In this document: positions 28,616 to 38,339 of the stretch, in pieces
Position numbering within the stretch: position 1 is the first letter of the stretch
How the letters are laid out: each line of letters begins with the position of its first letter
NCBI GenBank assembly: GCA_019359355.1
Contig: JAHHHM010000013.1
Coordinates: 1-64,000, forward strand
Origin: Microcoleus vaginatus WJT46-NPBG5
GTDB lineage: Bacteria > Cyanobacteriota > Cyanobacteriia > Cyanobacteriales > Oscillatoriaceae
DNA length: 64,000 nt
Direction of reading: 5' to 3'
Position numbers and translations under genes: made by a program
Notes under the pieces: generated by a model
What the model saw: only the letters and a program-made list of their open reading frames with translations
What the model was told of the DNA's origin: nothing
Databases searched by the model: none

Positions 28616-30040
28616 ATGCTTCAGCAACAACCCACACGTTTTTATATTTTATCAATTCTGGCAATTGGCTTAACCGGCGGATTGAATTTCGGATGCGCCA
28701 AACAAGTAACCAATCCCCCTGTCACCGCCCAAACTCCGCCCCCAAGCTATCAAGAAATCGTGCAGCCGGCTGAAGTGCGACCTTTACCCGGTCAGTTAGA
28801 CACTGTCCCGATGTTTAACAGTAATAGCCCAGAATGGGTAAAAACACCAGGAATTTTACTTTCAACTTTTCCCGGTGAAGGTAAAAAAGTCGCCTCTGCT
28901 CATTTAAACTTTCCTTTCCAAGGCAGATTTGACGTATTTGTTCACCATCAAACCCACACGCCTAAAGATTTACAAACCTTCTATCTCGGCGTGATTCTCC
29001 ACAACCCGAATTCAACGCCTGTCACGGTAAATGTGTTGCAGGCAGCTTCTTATTTAACCCAAGATGCCCCCTATATTAAATTACCCACTTATGTAGAAAA
29101 TCCGAATAATACTGTATATGCCGGCCCTGGAGATCGTGCCGGCACAGATGTATTGCAAGGCAAAAGACACGCGAATTTTCCAGACAAAATTGTTATTCCC
29201 CCCAATTCCAGCCGAATGCTGATGAATCTTCCCACGCCGGTGCGGAATTTAGAAAAACCGATTAATGGCCGGTCTGCTATTATTCGATTGCAAAGTAGTG
29301 GTAAAGTTTATGCCGCCAGTTTAACGATGTTTGCCCCCAAAAATGCACAGGGAAATGATCGCGCCCCAACCTTAGAAGAATGGCAAACTCTTTTAAATAC
29401 GAGTGGCTTAGCCATGCCCCGCGATAAAGCCCCAACCCCTCCGGATCAAAAAGGCGGGCAATTAATTTATGGACGCGTTGCCGGTGTGGCATCGGGTTCT
29501 GCATGGAAAGCGCAAATAACTGATAGTGCCGGCAGCAAAGATTTAACGCTTCCTCAGCCAGAAAAACCGATTTCTTATCCCATTAGCAGTTTACGTGGCG
29601 GACAATTAGGCACCGGCCAAAATCAAACCGCAAAAATGCTGGTGCGCTATCCTGATACTGCCTATGAAGCGCATGGAAATTATGCGGTGGAATATAACCT
29701 AACTTTACCACTTTATAATCCCACAAATCAACAAAAAACCGTCACTTTAACCTTAGAAACTCCCATTAAAGAAGAGCGTCTTTCAAAAGCCGGTTTGCGT
29801 TTCCGTAAACCTTCCCAAGATTTCCCTTTTTTCCGAGGAACGGTGCGCTTGCGTTATAGGGATGAAGCAGGGAAGCCGGTGACTCGTTACGTGCATTTGT
29901 GGCATAAAACAGGTCAAGTTTTAGACCCGCTGTTAACTTTGGCAATGCCGGCAAATAGTCGCAATAATGTGCAAGTGGATTTAATTTATCCACCCGATTC
30001 TACGCCGCCGCAGGTATTAACGGTGAAAACCTTAAAATAG
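28616..30040 (+). CDS. DUF3370 domain protein, exported
   Basis: A 474-residue protein with an N-terminal signal (FYILSILAIGLTGGLNFGC). The Cys is close to, but not ideal for, a lipoprotein site, so it may be either cleaved or lipid-anchored. The mature part is a large all-beta protein of the cyanobacterial DUF3370 family: RPLPGQLDTVPMFNSNSPEW, FVHHQTHTPKDLQTFYLGVILHNP, ENPNNTVYAGPGDRAGTDVLQG, VRYPDTAYEAHGNYAVEYNLTLPLYN. The function of the family is unknown; a periplasmic or outer-surface role is inferred from export. Length is usual for the family. The start is ATG. Confidence 0.9.
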   Translation: MLQQQPTRFYILSILAIGLTGGLNFGCAKQVTNPPVTAQTPPPSYQEIVQPAEVRPLPGQLDTVPMFNSNSPEWVKTPGILLSTFPGEGKKVASAHLNFPFQGRFDVFVHHQTHTPKDLQTFYLGVILHNPNSTPVTVNVLQAASYLTQDAPYIKLPTYVENPNNTVYAGPGDRAGTDVLQGKRHANFPDKIVIPPNSSRMLMNLPTPVRNLEKPINGRSAIIRLQSSGKVYAASLTMFAPKNAQGNDRAPTLEEWQTLLNTSGLAMPRDKAPTPPDQKGGQLIYGRVAGVASGSAWKAQITDSAGSKDLTLPQPEKPISYPISSLRGGQLGTGQNQTAKMLVRYPDTAYEAHGNYAVEYNLTLPLYNPTNQQKTVTLTLETPIKEERLSKAGLRFRKPSQDFPFFRGTVRLRYRDEAGKPVTRYVHLWHKTGQVLDPLLTLAMPANSRNNVQVDLIYPPDSTPPQVLTVKTLK

Positions 30041-30090
30041 AAATTGCCGATTGTCGGGTGTTTGGTTAATTAATTTTGTAAGAGATTTTT

Positions 30091-30122
30091 AACCACAGAT
30101 TCCACAGATAAACACAGATGAT
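30091..30122. repeat. Copy of the ACCRCAGATaaACRCAGATG repeat family
   Basis: AACCACAGAT-TCCACAGATA-AACACAGATG is a 10-base-period repeat. Related copies lie at 35419-35449, 50672-50703, 50746-50778 and 53771-53790. Nearby, a 22-base direct repeat (GTGCCGGCAACTCTGCACAGAT, 30129-30150, and a 19/22 copy at 30162-30183) adds a further local duplication. Confidence 0.75.
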
Positions 30123-30213
30123 AGTGGTGTGCCGGCAACTCTGCACAGATGAGAGTGTAGGGTGCCGGCAGCTATGCACAAATAATTTAGTGGATTTTTG
30201 AGAGGATTCTCAG

Positions 30214-32733
30214 TTATGCCGGCGGCTTCAAAGTTAGGTTGGTGGAAGTGTTTGACTTCACTACTTTTTTCCCTAAAAGCATCGGGTGGTATTCAATTTT
30301 GCGCCACGGGTCAATCATATCATCATAATGGGGATGAAAAGCATGACCAGACTGGCCGGTGCTGTTGATACTAATTGAATGATCTAATTCTTTCAAATCT
30401 ATAATCATTCGCATTGAAGGCAACCAAATTACTTGGTAAGAATCTGTAGACGCATCCCATTGTGTTGCATTCACAATTGCCGTCCCGCCTGAACTAGAAA
30501 AAGGGCCACGATTAAACAGTGCTTCAAGTGTAGAAATTCCTGATTTACCTAACGTGAGGTTGCGGAACGTAATCGTGTGTAAATTTCCCCAACGCCAGCG
30601 ATTCGGATCTTTATTGATACTTTCTAGTTCATCAACTGCGTCTGTAAAAGCTTTACGGAAGATTTGATCGCGGGTTTCTACAGAAGACGTGTTCTTATTA
30701 TCCCACCACAAACTATTCGGTTGCTTGATCAACTGCTTGACAACTTCAATCCAGCGATCCCCCCCATGCGGCCAATAATTTTTAGGCAAGTTGTCGTGAA
30801 AGGTGCCGGCTAAAAGGTGCTTCCAAAATACTTCAAAAAGTGCGGCTGCCGGCTCATCCATTGATTCCTGAAAATCCCAACTTTTCAACAACTCGCGTGC
30901 GCGTTCCAATCGCTGATCTTTTAAATCAATTTGTTGTAATATCGGCACTAATTCCATCGCATTCAGACTTTTACTATCTCCTAGCATTTGCTGAACATCA
31001 GCCAAAGTGAAAGGATCTTTTTTCCCTTCAATCATCTCAACAATTCGCTCTGCCCGCTGGCCGTAATTCCAATCCTTGGTAATCAAATAGGGATAATTCA
31101 CACCCGTCACAGCATTATTCGCCGTTGCAATATAACCTTGGGGAGGATTAAAACTAGATGGCAACTTTTCAAAAGGAATGTATCCTTTCCACTCAAACTC
31201 GTTTGTCCAACCCGGAACAGGATAGCGCCCATCTCCCTGATTCCGAATTGGAATTTTACCCGGCATCTGATATCCGATATTGCCTTCAATGTCTGCATAA
31301 ACAAAATTTTGAGCCGGCCCGTCAAAATTAAAAACAGCCGTGCGAAACTCCTGCCAGTTTTTAGCTCGATTGATTTGAGGAATTGCATATAATAAGTTGG
31401 AAGGCTCTAAGGCTGTCCAACGCAAAGCAATCGCATAATTTTTAGGTAAATTAATATTGCCGGTTGTTGGAAAATCTTTAAGCGGTTTGTAAGTATCGGA
31501 AATCACCGGCCCGTGACGAGTGTAGCGGACGGTTTGAGAAATCGGCTTACCCCCTGCAACCTGAATTGTCTCAGTCAGCAGTTGCATATCCACCCATTTC
31601 CCATTCACTTCGTATTGATTAGGATTCTTTGGATTAACCTTCTCGATATACAAATCCATGACATCGGGGCCAACATTGGTAACACCCCAAGCAATGCGGT
31701 CATTGTGACCGATAATGATGCCCAGCATACCGGCAAAAGAAAAGCCGGTGACATCATAAGGACAATCTAAACTTTTGGCGGTGCAATGCAAACCCATTTC
31801 ATACCAAATAGAAGGCATTTGCACGCCTAAATGAGGGTCATTTGCTAAGATAGGCTTGCTAGTTGCTGTGCGGTGACCTGAAATTACCCAGTTATTTGAA
31901 CCTAGACCACTTCCTGCCGGCCCTAAAAGCCGGTGCATTGCCTCTAACGGTTGATTAAGCAACTGCAGCGCCGGAGAAATATCGGCTATTAAGGCATCAT
32001 TAACTGGCTCAACTTCATTAACTTCACTCAGCGTAGAATTGGACTGAGGAACAATAACAGGATGCTCTTTTGGATAAGGCGGAAACAACTCATTAACTTG
32101 CGTTAAACTCAAAGTTTTTCGCAAAACTGAGCGTTCAATTTCATGCTCCATATTGTATCCCAAATCCCAAGCCATTGCTTTTCCCCAAGTGAGGCTATGT
32201 AGTGGTTTCCAGGGTTCAGGCTGGTAATTAGGATTGAGCAGTTTTAGCACGGCATATTCTAAGCTAAGCGCACTACCTTTGCGTTCATTCAGATAAGCAT
32301 TTACGCCGCCGGCATAAGCTTGCAAAATATCATTCATCTCTGGCGAAATTTGATCGATCTCTTGTTGCGCGACTCGCGCCCATCCAAGGGTGCGAAGAAA
32401 TCGATCTGTTTCAAGCTGAGATTGACCAAACATTTCCGCTAAACGACCCGATCCAATATGCCGCCAAAAATCCATTTGCCAGAAGCGATCTTGCGCGTGA
32501 ATATAACCTTGTGCCATGAAGAGATCATGCTGATTATTAGCATAAATATGTGGGATTCCCCACTTGTCACGCGCGACTTCAACGCGATCTTTTAAGCCGG
32601 CTAATTGGACAATCCCAGTTTCTTGCGGCCACGACTGCCGAATTATGTAGGTTGTTGCCCCTGTTGATAGGAGAATCAGTAATAAGAGCGCAATGCTAAT
32701 AATTTTGAGTGCTTTGAAAAAACTGCGTTTCAC
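30214..32733 (-). CDS. Penicillin-acylase family N-terminal nucleophile hydrolase, candidate AHL acylase
   Basis: An 839-residue precursor of the Ntn-hydrolase family. An N-terminal membrane/signal helix (LKIISIALLLLILLSTG) is followed by the alpha-chain region (VEVARDKWGIPHIYANNQHDLFMAQGYIHAQDRFWQMD). The spacer leads to the autocatalytic site GSGLGSNNWVISG, whose Ser would become the beta-chain nucleophile. Conserved beta-chain parts follow: ANDPHLGVQMPSIWYEMGLH, NDRIAWGVTNVGPDVMDLY, TARHGPVI-like YTRHGPVIS, ATANNAV. The Anabaena homologue AiiC, of similar length, is a known acyl-homoserine-lactone acylase, so quorum-signal or amide cleavage in the periplasm is likely. The start is GTG. It stands alone. 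Confidence 0.92.
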   Translation of the reverse strand: MKRSFFKALKIISIALLLLILLSTGATTYIIRQSWPQETGIVQLAGLKDRVEVARDKWGIPHIYANNQHDLFMAQGYIHAQDRFWQMDFWRHIGSGRLAEMFGQSQLETDRFLRTLGWARVAQQEIDQISPEMNDILQAYAGGVNAYLNERKGSALSLEYAVLKLLNPNYQPEPWKPLHSLTWGKAMAWDLGYNMEHEIERSVLRKTLSLTQVNELFPPYPKEHPVIVPQSNSTLSEVNEVEPVNDALIADISPALQLLNQPLEAMHRLLGPAGSGLGSNNWVISGHRTATSKPILANDPHLGVQMPSIWYEMGLHCTAKSLDCPYDVTGFSFAGMLGIIIGHNDRIAWGVTNVGPDVMDLYIEKVNPKNPNQYEVNGKWVDMQLLTETIQVAGGKPISQTVRYTRHGPVISDTYKPLKDFPTTGNINLPKNYAIALRWTALEPSNLLYAIPQINRAKNWQEFRTAVFNFDGPAQNFVYADIEGNIGYQMPGKIPIRNQGDGRYPVPGWTNEFEWKGYIPFEKLPSSFNPPQGYIATANNAVTGVNYPYLITKDWNYGQRAERIVEMIEGKKDPFTLADVQQMLGDSKSLNAMELVPILQQIDLKDQRLERARELLKSWDFQESMDEPAAALFEVFWKHLLAGTFHDNLPKNYWPHGGDRWIEVVKQLIKQPNSLWWDNKNTSSVETRDQIFRKAFTDAVDELESINKDPNRWRWGNLHTITFRNLTLGKSGISTLEALFNRGPFSSSGGTAIVNATQWDASTDSYQVIWLPSMRMIIDLKELDHSISINSTGQSGHAFHPHYDDMIDPWRKIEYHPMLLGKKVVKSNTSTNLTLKPPA

Positions 32734-33728
32734 AAGCTACAGCCTTAGATAAGATAACCCAATGACATCCGCGCCTCAAAGACTCGCTCTGCTGCCGGCA
32801 TTACAAGTATTCAAGATAGCAAGAGAGTATTTAATGTTGGATATTGTCTATTAAATCCTACCAGCGTTTTTCGGAAGAATTTTATTTTTTAAGTAACGCT
32901 TTGTATTTTTTTATTAAAAACTTATAATTTCAACAGTTGTACACAAAAAAGAGTGAACATTTATATTAAAGGGCTAAAAAGTCAGTGACGGAATTGCTTT
33001 TCTGAGCCTTATAGGCCAAGTCGTTGCCATTATTGCCGGCATTACTACAATTTTTAAGCGATTTCCGAGAAAGATTATTGAGGCGGGTAAATCGCACCGG
33101 CTACTCAATGGCTTCTAGTTTGGGCTGGGCTTTTTGTGAACCCCGATATCTTTTTTCAACCGCTGATGTCGCCGGCGAAACTTGAACCTACCTAACTCGT
33201 TATTTAAGTTCCACCTGCATCCAGTGATGATAACATAGCGTGCAGCAGGCATCCACAGACAATAGAGTACAAACTCAACAGGACTGCGTAAGTTATTAAA
33301 GTCCGCGTATGTAGACTTAGTTTGTGTCGCCCCATTAGCGGAATGTTGCACCAGCAATTTCAATCGTCCGGTATTTTGCTCTGTAAGCGCTTGTTGGAAA
33401 GATACGGTGAAACAAGGATATCAGACTAAAGATAGATGAATAAAAACCCTATCAATTACAAACTTAGGAGGCTATAAGAATAGTTAACAGTATAAAATTC
33501 TGATGTTTGCCGCTGCATCGGGTTTATCTTTCGATGTTAATAAAAAGCAACCAAAAACAACGCAATGCCCATTTTTCTAAAGTTTAAAGCGCATTTAATC
33601 TTTAAGTTACAAGTCAGAAAATAGAGGTAATGTGCAAATATTTTGTTTTTAAAAAGTATTCATAAAACTTAAAAAATAGCTAATTTATTTAAGTTGTTAG
33701 CCTGCACAAAGTAGTCAATTTCAATCTT
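32734..33728. other. Intergenic region of about 1 kb, no gene supported
   Basis: The divergent upstream region of the acylase and GH13 genes. Both ends are strongly AT-rich (32880-32960 and 33530-33720), the middle less so. A minus-strand frame at 33115-33363 (82 codons) shows no family resemblance. No repeat, tRNA or strong hairpin was seen. Confidence 0.5.
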
Positions 33729-35363
33729 ATGAAATACCTCTGGTATAAAAACGCAATCATTTACTCCCTGGATGTTGAAACCTTTATGGACTCCAACGGC
33801 GATGGCGTCGGTGACTTCACCGGCCTCACTAACCGTTTAGATTACCTATCTGGTTTAGGAATAACCTGCCTGTGGTTGCTGCCGTTTTATCCCTCCCCAA
33901 ATCGAGATAACGGCTACGACGTAATGGATTACTATAACGTCGATCCCCGCCTAGGAAACCTGGGAGACTTCGTGGAATTCATGCACGAGGCAAAAGAGCG
34001 CGGCATTCGTGTAATTATTGACCTTGTTGTAAACCACACCTCAGATCAGCATCCCTGGTTTCAATCTGCCCGAGCTGACAAAAACTCGCCATATCGCGAC
34101 TACTATGTATGGTCAGATAACCCTCCTGAAAAGCCCAAAGCAGAACTTATTTTTCCCGGCGAGCAAGATAGCGTTTGGGAGTACGACAAACAAGCCGGCG
34201 CATACTACCTGCACCACTTTTATAAAGAACAGCCAGAATTAAATATTAGCAACCCAGAAGTTCGTGAAGAAATTTGGAAAATTATGGGCTTCTGGTTAGA
34301 ACTTGGCGTGTCTGGTTTCCGCGTAGACGCCGCCCCTTACCTAATCGAAGCATTCGGGATAGACAACCCGGATATGAAAGAACTTTGCAGCTTTTTGCCA
34401 CAGATGCGAGAGTTTGTTTCGCAGCGACGCGGGGATGGCATTTTGCTAGCTGAGGCAAATGTCGCGCCCGATAAAATCCCCATCTACTTTGGAAATGGGG
34501 ACAGAATGCAAATGCTATTTAGCTTTTTGCTAAACCAGCATTTGTTCCTCGGACTCGCAAGAAAAGAGGCAGCTTCTATTAGCGAGGGATTGAAACTCTT
34601 ACCAGAAATTCCGCACACCGGCGAGTGGTTAAACTTTGTGCGCCACCACGACGAACTCACCCTCGATCAACTCAGCGAAGAGGAACGAAAAGAAATCTTT
34701 GCCGCTTTTGCACCCGATGAGAATATGCAAATTTACGGGCGGGGCATCCGTCGTCGCCTGCCACCGATGCTAGGAGGCAACCGGCATCATGTTGAACTGG
34801 TCTATAGCTTGCTGTTTAGTCTGCCGGGAACGCCCTTATTGCGTTACGGAGATGAAATTGGCATGGGAGACGATCTCTCGCTAGAGGGGCGTACTAGCGT
34901 CCGTACAGTGATGCAATGGTCGGGCGAAGAAAATGGCGGTTTCTCAACAGCGCCCCAGGAGGCACTCGCGCAACCCATCATTTGCGAAGGCGAGTACGGG
35001 TATCAACGAGTCAATGTCACTGCTCAGCAGCGTGATCCAAATTCATTGCTGAACTGGATGGAACGGTTAATTCGCACACGCAAGCAGTATCCAGAATTCG
35101 GTAAAGGAAACTGGCAGATCTTAGAAACCGATCAGCCTAGCGTGTTCGCACACTGCTGCGAGTGGAAGAATCGGGCTATTATTGCCATACACAATCTGGC
35201 AGATCAAGCCTGCACTGTCACGCTTACATCGAATGGTTGTCAAATGAAACACCCCATTGAAGTGCTAGCCGATCACGAGTATGAACCGCTAGATGGAGAT
35301 TTAAATTCTCTCCCATTAGAACCCTACGGCTATCGCTGGTTTCGGGTTAACAGTGCCGGTTAG
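33729..35363 (+). CDS. GH13 alpha-amylase family, trehalose-synthase-like
   Basis: A 544-residue cytoplasmic GH13 enzyme without a signal peptide. The barrel motifs are in order: YKNAIIYSLDVETFMDSNGDGVGDFTGL, DLVVNHTS (region I), GFRVDAAPYL (region II, nucleophile Asp), ILLAEAN (region III, acid Glu) and FVRHHDELTLDQL (region IV). The HHDELTL and RGIRRRLPPMLGG wording resembles trehalose synthase (TreS, maltose to trehalose), but the protein lacks the maltokinase-like extension. An amylase or glucosyl-transfer role is possible. The C-terminal beta domain (SVFAHCCEWKNRAIIAIHNL) is complete. Filamentous cyanobacteria often make trehalose on drying. It is a single-gene unit ending at a repeat-derived hairpin. 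Confidence 0.88.
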   Translation: MKYLWYKNAIIYSLDVETFMDSNGDGVGDFTGLTNRLDYLSGLGITCLWLLPFYPSPNRDNGYDVMDYYNVDPRLGNLGDFVEFMHEAKERGIRVIIDLVVNHTSDQHPWFQSARADKNSPYRDYYVWSDNPPEKPKAELIFPGEQDSVWEYDKQAGAYYLHHFYKEQPELNISNPEVREEIWKIMGFWLELGVSGFRVDAAPYLIEAFGIDNPDMKELCSFLPQMREFVSQRRGDGILLAEANVAPDKIPIYFGNGDRMQMLFSFLLNQHLFLGLARKEAASISEGLKLLPEIPHTGEWLNFVRHHDELTLDQLSEEERKEIFAAFAPDENMQIYGRGIRRRLPPMLGGNRHHVELVYSLLFSLPGTPLLRYGDEIGMGDDLSLEGRTSVRTVMQWSGEENGGFSTAPQEALAQPIICEGEYGYQRVNVTAQQRDPNSLLNWMERLIRTRKQYPEFGKGNWQILETDQPSVFAHCCEWKNRAIIAIHNLADQACTVTLTSNGCQMKHPIEVLADHEYEPLDGDLNSLPLEPYGYRWFRVNSAG

Positions 35364-35418
35364 CCGGCTCTTGAATTCTCGTCGCTTATACTGTTTGTGA
35401 GCAATCGGCATCTTGTTT

Positions 35419-35471
35419 AACCGCAGATAAACGAAGATAAACGCAGATGGAAGCAATTCATCTGCGTTTAT
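35419..35471. repeat. CAGATG-family repeat forming a 13-bp hairpin (likely bidirectional terminator)
   Basis: ATAAACGCAGATG (35437-35449) pairs with CATCTGCGTTTAT (35459-35471) without mismatch, around a 9-base loop. TTTAAGG and later TTTTAATT follow. It lies between the convergent GH13 and clpC genes and is built from the CCGCAGATAAACG repeat family. Confidence 0.7.
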
Positions 35472-35493
35472 TTAAGGTGTTTTAATTAAGGTT

Positions 35494-35523
35494 TGTAGAG
35501 ACGTTAAGGGCAACGCCTCTACA
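35494..35523. repeat. TGTAGAGACGTT inverted repeat
   Basis: TGTAGAGACGTT (35494-35505) faces AACGCCTCTACA (35512-35523) with one mismatch and a 6-base loop. TGTAGAGACG...CGTCTCTACA hairpins are a very common dispersed element in cyanobacteria. This one lies immediately past the clpC stop and may help terminate it. Confidence 0.75.
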
Positions 35524-35538
35524 TCGAAATCAGACTGC

Positions 35539-38016
35539 TTAACGCGTTAAGGCTAATTGTGGCAACTGTTCGTGGGAGTCAGCCGGCACCACCTTAACTT
35601 GACCGTTTTCATCCACATCAACGATGGCGTTATCGCCTTCTTTAATGTGGCTGGCAAGGAGTTCTTCGGCAAGAACGTCTTCTAACAGACGCATAATCGC
35701 ACGGCGCAGGGGTCTGGCACCATAGTTGGGGTCGTAACCTTCCTCAACTAAGCGGTCTTTAAAGCGTTCGGTCACGTCTAAAATTATCCCTTGTTCAGAT
35801 AGCCGGCTAAAGACATCGCGCAGCAGGATATCTGCGATTTGCTTGACTTCATCCTTGCTTAACTGACGGAAGACGATAATTTCATCAAGCCGGTTGATAA
35901 ACTCAGGCCGGAAATACTGCTTGAGTTCTTCATTCACCAGAGTACGAATGCGGTTGTACTGCGCGTCTGTTTGGCTTTCTGCAAACTCGAAACCTAAACC
36001 ACCGCCGCCTTTGGAAATCACTTTAGACCCGATATTGGAGGTCATGATCAGCAGGGTGTTTTTGAAGTCTACAACGCGACCTTTGGCATCGGTTAAGCGT
36101 CCGTCTTCAAGGATTTGCAGCATCATATTGAAGACATCGGGGTGCGCTTTTTCGATTTCGTCAAATAGCACCACGGTGTAAGGACGCCGGCGCACGGCTT
36201 CGGTGAGCTGGCCACCTTCGTCATAACCCACGTATCCGGGAGGGGAACCGATGAGTTTGGAGACGGTGTGGCGTTCCATGAATTCCGACATATCAAGCCG
36301 GATCATCGCTTCTTCTGACCCGAAGAAATAGGCAGCCAAGGCTTTGGTTAGCTCGGTTTTCCCGACGCCGGTTGGCCCGGAGAAGATAAAGCTGGCGATA
36401 GGCCGATCAGGGTTTTTCAAGCCAACTCGTGCGCGACGAATGGCGCGAGAAACGGCGCTGACAGCTTCTTCTTGGCCGATGAGACGCTGATGCAGGGTGT
36501 CTTCCATGTGCAGCAGCTTTTCAGATTCAGACTCGGTAAGTTTGCTCACCGGCACGCCTGTCCAGCTGGCGACAATCTGGGCGATGTCTTCTTCCGTGAC
36601 AATTGGCTTTTCTGTGACTTCGGGTTTGCTATTGCCAGCAGCTTTAATTTCAGCTTGCAGTTCTAGTTCGCGATCTCGCAGCTGTCCCGCTTTATCAAAG
36701 TCTTGATCCCGCACCGCCGCTTCTTTTTCTTTCGTCACTTTCGGCAGTTCTTGCTTGAGTGCCTTCATTGCCGGTGATACCTGAGCGTTCATTAGGTGAA
36801 CTCTTGAGCCGGCTTCATCAATCAAGTCGATGGCTTTATCCGGCAAGAAGCGATCGCTGATGTAGCGATCTGAAAGCTTGGCAGCAGCATCTATCGCTTC
36901 ATCAGAGATGGTCAGTTTGTGGTGTTCCTCATAAGTTGAGCGCAACCCGAAGAGAATTTCAATGGTTTCCTCAACGCTGGGTTCCCCCACTTTCACCGGC
37001 TGGAAGCGGCGTTCTAAGGCGGCATCGCGCTCAATATGCTTGCGGTACTCATCCAAGGTGGTTGCGCCAATGCACTGCAATTCACCGCGTGCTAATGCCG
37101 GCTTGAGGATATTGGCAGCATCAATGCCGCCTTCAGATCCACCGGCACCAATCAGCGTGTGGATTTCATCAATCACCAGGATAATATTGCCGGCGGTGCG
37201 AACCTCTTCCATAATCGTCTTGAGGCGTTCTTCAAACTCGCCTCGGAAACGAGTGCCGGCTAGGAGAGAACCCATATCCAGCATGATCACTTCTTTGTCT
37301 TCCAGAATGTCGGGGACGTTCTTGCTGAGAATGCGTTGCGCCATGCCTTCGGCAATGGCGGTTTTGCCGACTCCCGGTTCGCCAATTAAGACGGGATTAT
37401 TCTTCGTGCGACGACCGAGAATTTGAATCACCCGCTCAATTTCTGCTTCGCGTCCCACAACCGGGTCGAGTTTGCCTTCGGCTGCCCGTTTGGTGAGGTT
37501 AGTGCCAAACTCTTCCAAGGTGGGGGTTTTGGTGCGGCTGCTGCTATTCTTGCTGCCGGCGGCGGTGGGGGCTGATGCCGGCACGTCTGAGAGTTCTTCA
37601 ATTAATTGCGCTTGCAACTGCGTCATGTCAACGCCCAAGTTTTCCAGGACTTTGCCTGCCACACCTTTAGACTCTTGAAGCAACGCCAGCAGAATGTGTT
37701 CAGGGGCGATGTGGTTATGCCCCAACAAATTCGCTTCTTTCAAAGAAGTGTCAAAAATGCTCTTGGCGCGAGGCGTCAGGGGAATTTCTGAGGGCACAAA
37801 GCCGGCACCCCGACCAATAATTCTTTCTACCTCAACTCGTGCATCTTTGAGGTTAACGCCCTGCTCTTTCAGCACTTTTACGGCATTACTGGTTCCTTCG
37901 CCAATAATACCCAAGAGGATTTGCTCTGTTCCGACAAAGTTGTGTTTTAGGCGACGTGCTTCCTCTTGGGCCAGCAAAATCACCCGAATAGCTTTTTCTG
38001 TGAAGCGTTCAAACAT
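35539..38016 (-). CDS. clpC: ClpC, Hsp100 AAA+ unfoldase of the Clp protease
   Basis: An 825-residue ClpC. It unfolds substrates and feeds them to ClpP/ClpR; in cyanobacteria it is usually essential. Order: N-terminal double Clp-N repeat (1-150; [33 protein letters not shown]); AAA-1 ([13 protein letters not shown] Walker A near 212, [16 protein letters not shown]-like Walker B); UVR-containing middle region ([18 protein letters not shown]); AAA-2 ([14 protein letters not shown] near 548, [14 protein letters not shown]); and D2-small with [14 protein letters not shown] and [11 protein letters not shown] ClpP-docking VGF-like loop would lie in [10 protein letters not shown]. An SD GAGAGGAA lies before the ATG. 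Confidence 0.97.
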   Translation of the reverse strand: MFERFTEKAIRVILLAQEEARRLKHNFVGTEQILLGIIGEGTSNAVKVLKEQGVNLKDARVEVERIIGRGAGFVPSEIPLTPRAKSIFDTSLKEANLLGHNHIAPEHILLALLQESKGVAGKVLENLGVDMTQLQAQLIEELSDVPASAPTAAGSKNSSSRTKTPTLEEFGTNLTKRAAEGKLDPVVGREAEIERVIQILGRRTKNNPVLIGEPGVGKTAIAEGMAQRILSKNVPDILEDKEVIMLDMGSLLAGTRFRGEFEERLKTIMEEVRTAGNIILVIDEIHTLIGAGGSEGGIDAANILKPALARGELQCIGATTLDEYRKHIERDAALERRFQPVKVGEPSVEETIEILFGLRSTYEEHHKLTISDEAIDAAAKLSDRYISDRFLPDKAIDLIDEAGSRVHLMNAQVSPAMKALKQELPKVTKEKEAAVRDQDFDKAGQLRDRELELQAEIKAAGNSKPEVTEKPIVTEEDIAQIVASWTGVPVSKLTESESEKLLHMEDTLHQRLIGQEEAVSAVSRAIRRARVGLKNPDRPIASFIFSGPTGVGKTELTKALAAYFFGSEEAMIRLDMSEFMERHTVSKLIGSPPGYVGYDEGGQLTEAVRRRPYTVVLFDEIEKAHPDVFNMMLQILEDGRLTDAKGRVVDFKNTLLIMTSNIGSKVISKGGGGLGFEFAESQTDAQYNRIRTLVNEELKQYFRPEFINRLDEIIVFRQLSKDEVKQIADILLRDVFSRLSEQGIILDVTERFKDRLVEEGYDPNYGARPLRRAIMRLLEDVLAEELLASHIKEGDNAIVDVDENGQVKVVPADSHEQLPQLALTR

Positions 38017-38339
38017 GGCTAATTCCTCTCAAATTTTTGGAGCTACGGCCCAAATGCGCTGTTTGGAGCAGGCGGGAGACTCTCAAAATCTAACCCTGTA
38101 ACATTTTGTTTAGTTCTTGATTTAATGTACCGCTCTACGGGGACTGTCGGCAGTGAGGAGAGCCGTATTAGGCAATGGGGTATAAGCCGCCTCATTCAGG
38201 GAGAGCAAGAGTGCTGAGTGGATGAGGGGTGAGACAGATCCCCTCAATGCCGCCTGTGCTGTCTTTGGAATTCTGATAGGTGGTGAGTCTGGGGAAGTGT
38301 AGCTACCCTCTGACACCAGCTCATATCGACTGCCAAACT
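38017..38339. other. Upstream region of clpC, no gene seen
   Basis: 323 bases between clpC and the next minus-strand gene. A minus-strand frame at 38122-38352 overlaps the neighbour and has no protein-like pattern. The stretch should contain the clpC promoter; no clear CIRCE or CtsR-like operator is visible. Confidence 0.5.

Noticed and set aside
33115-33363. 82-codon minus-strand frame between the acylase and GH13 genes
   Set aside because: No family resemblance or ribosome site; high basic content is consistent with chance.
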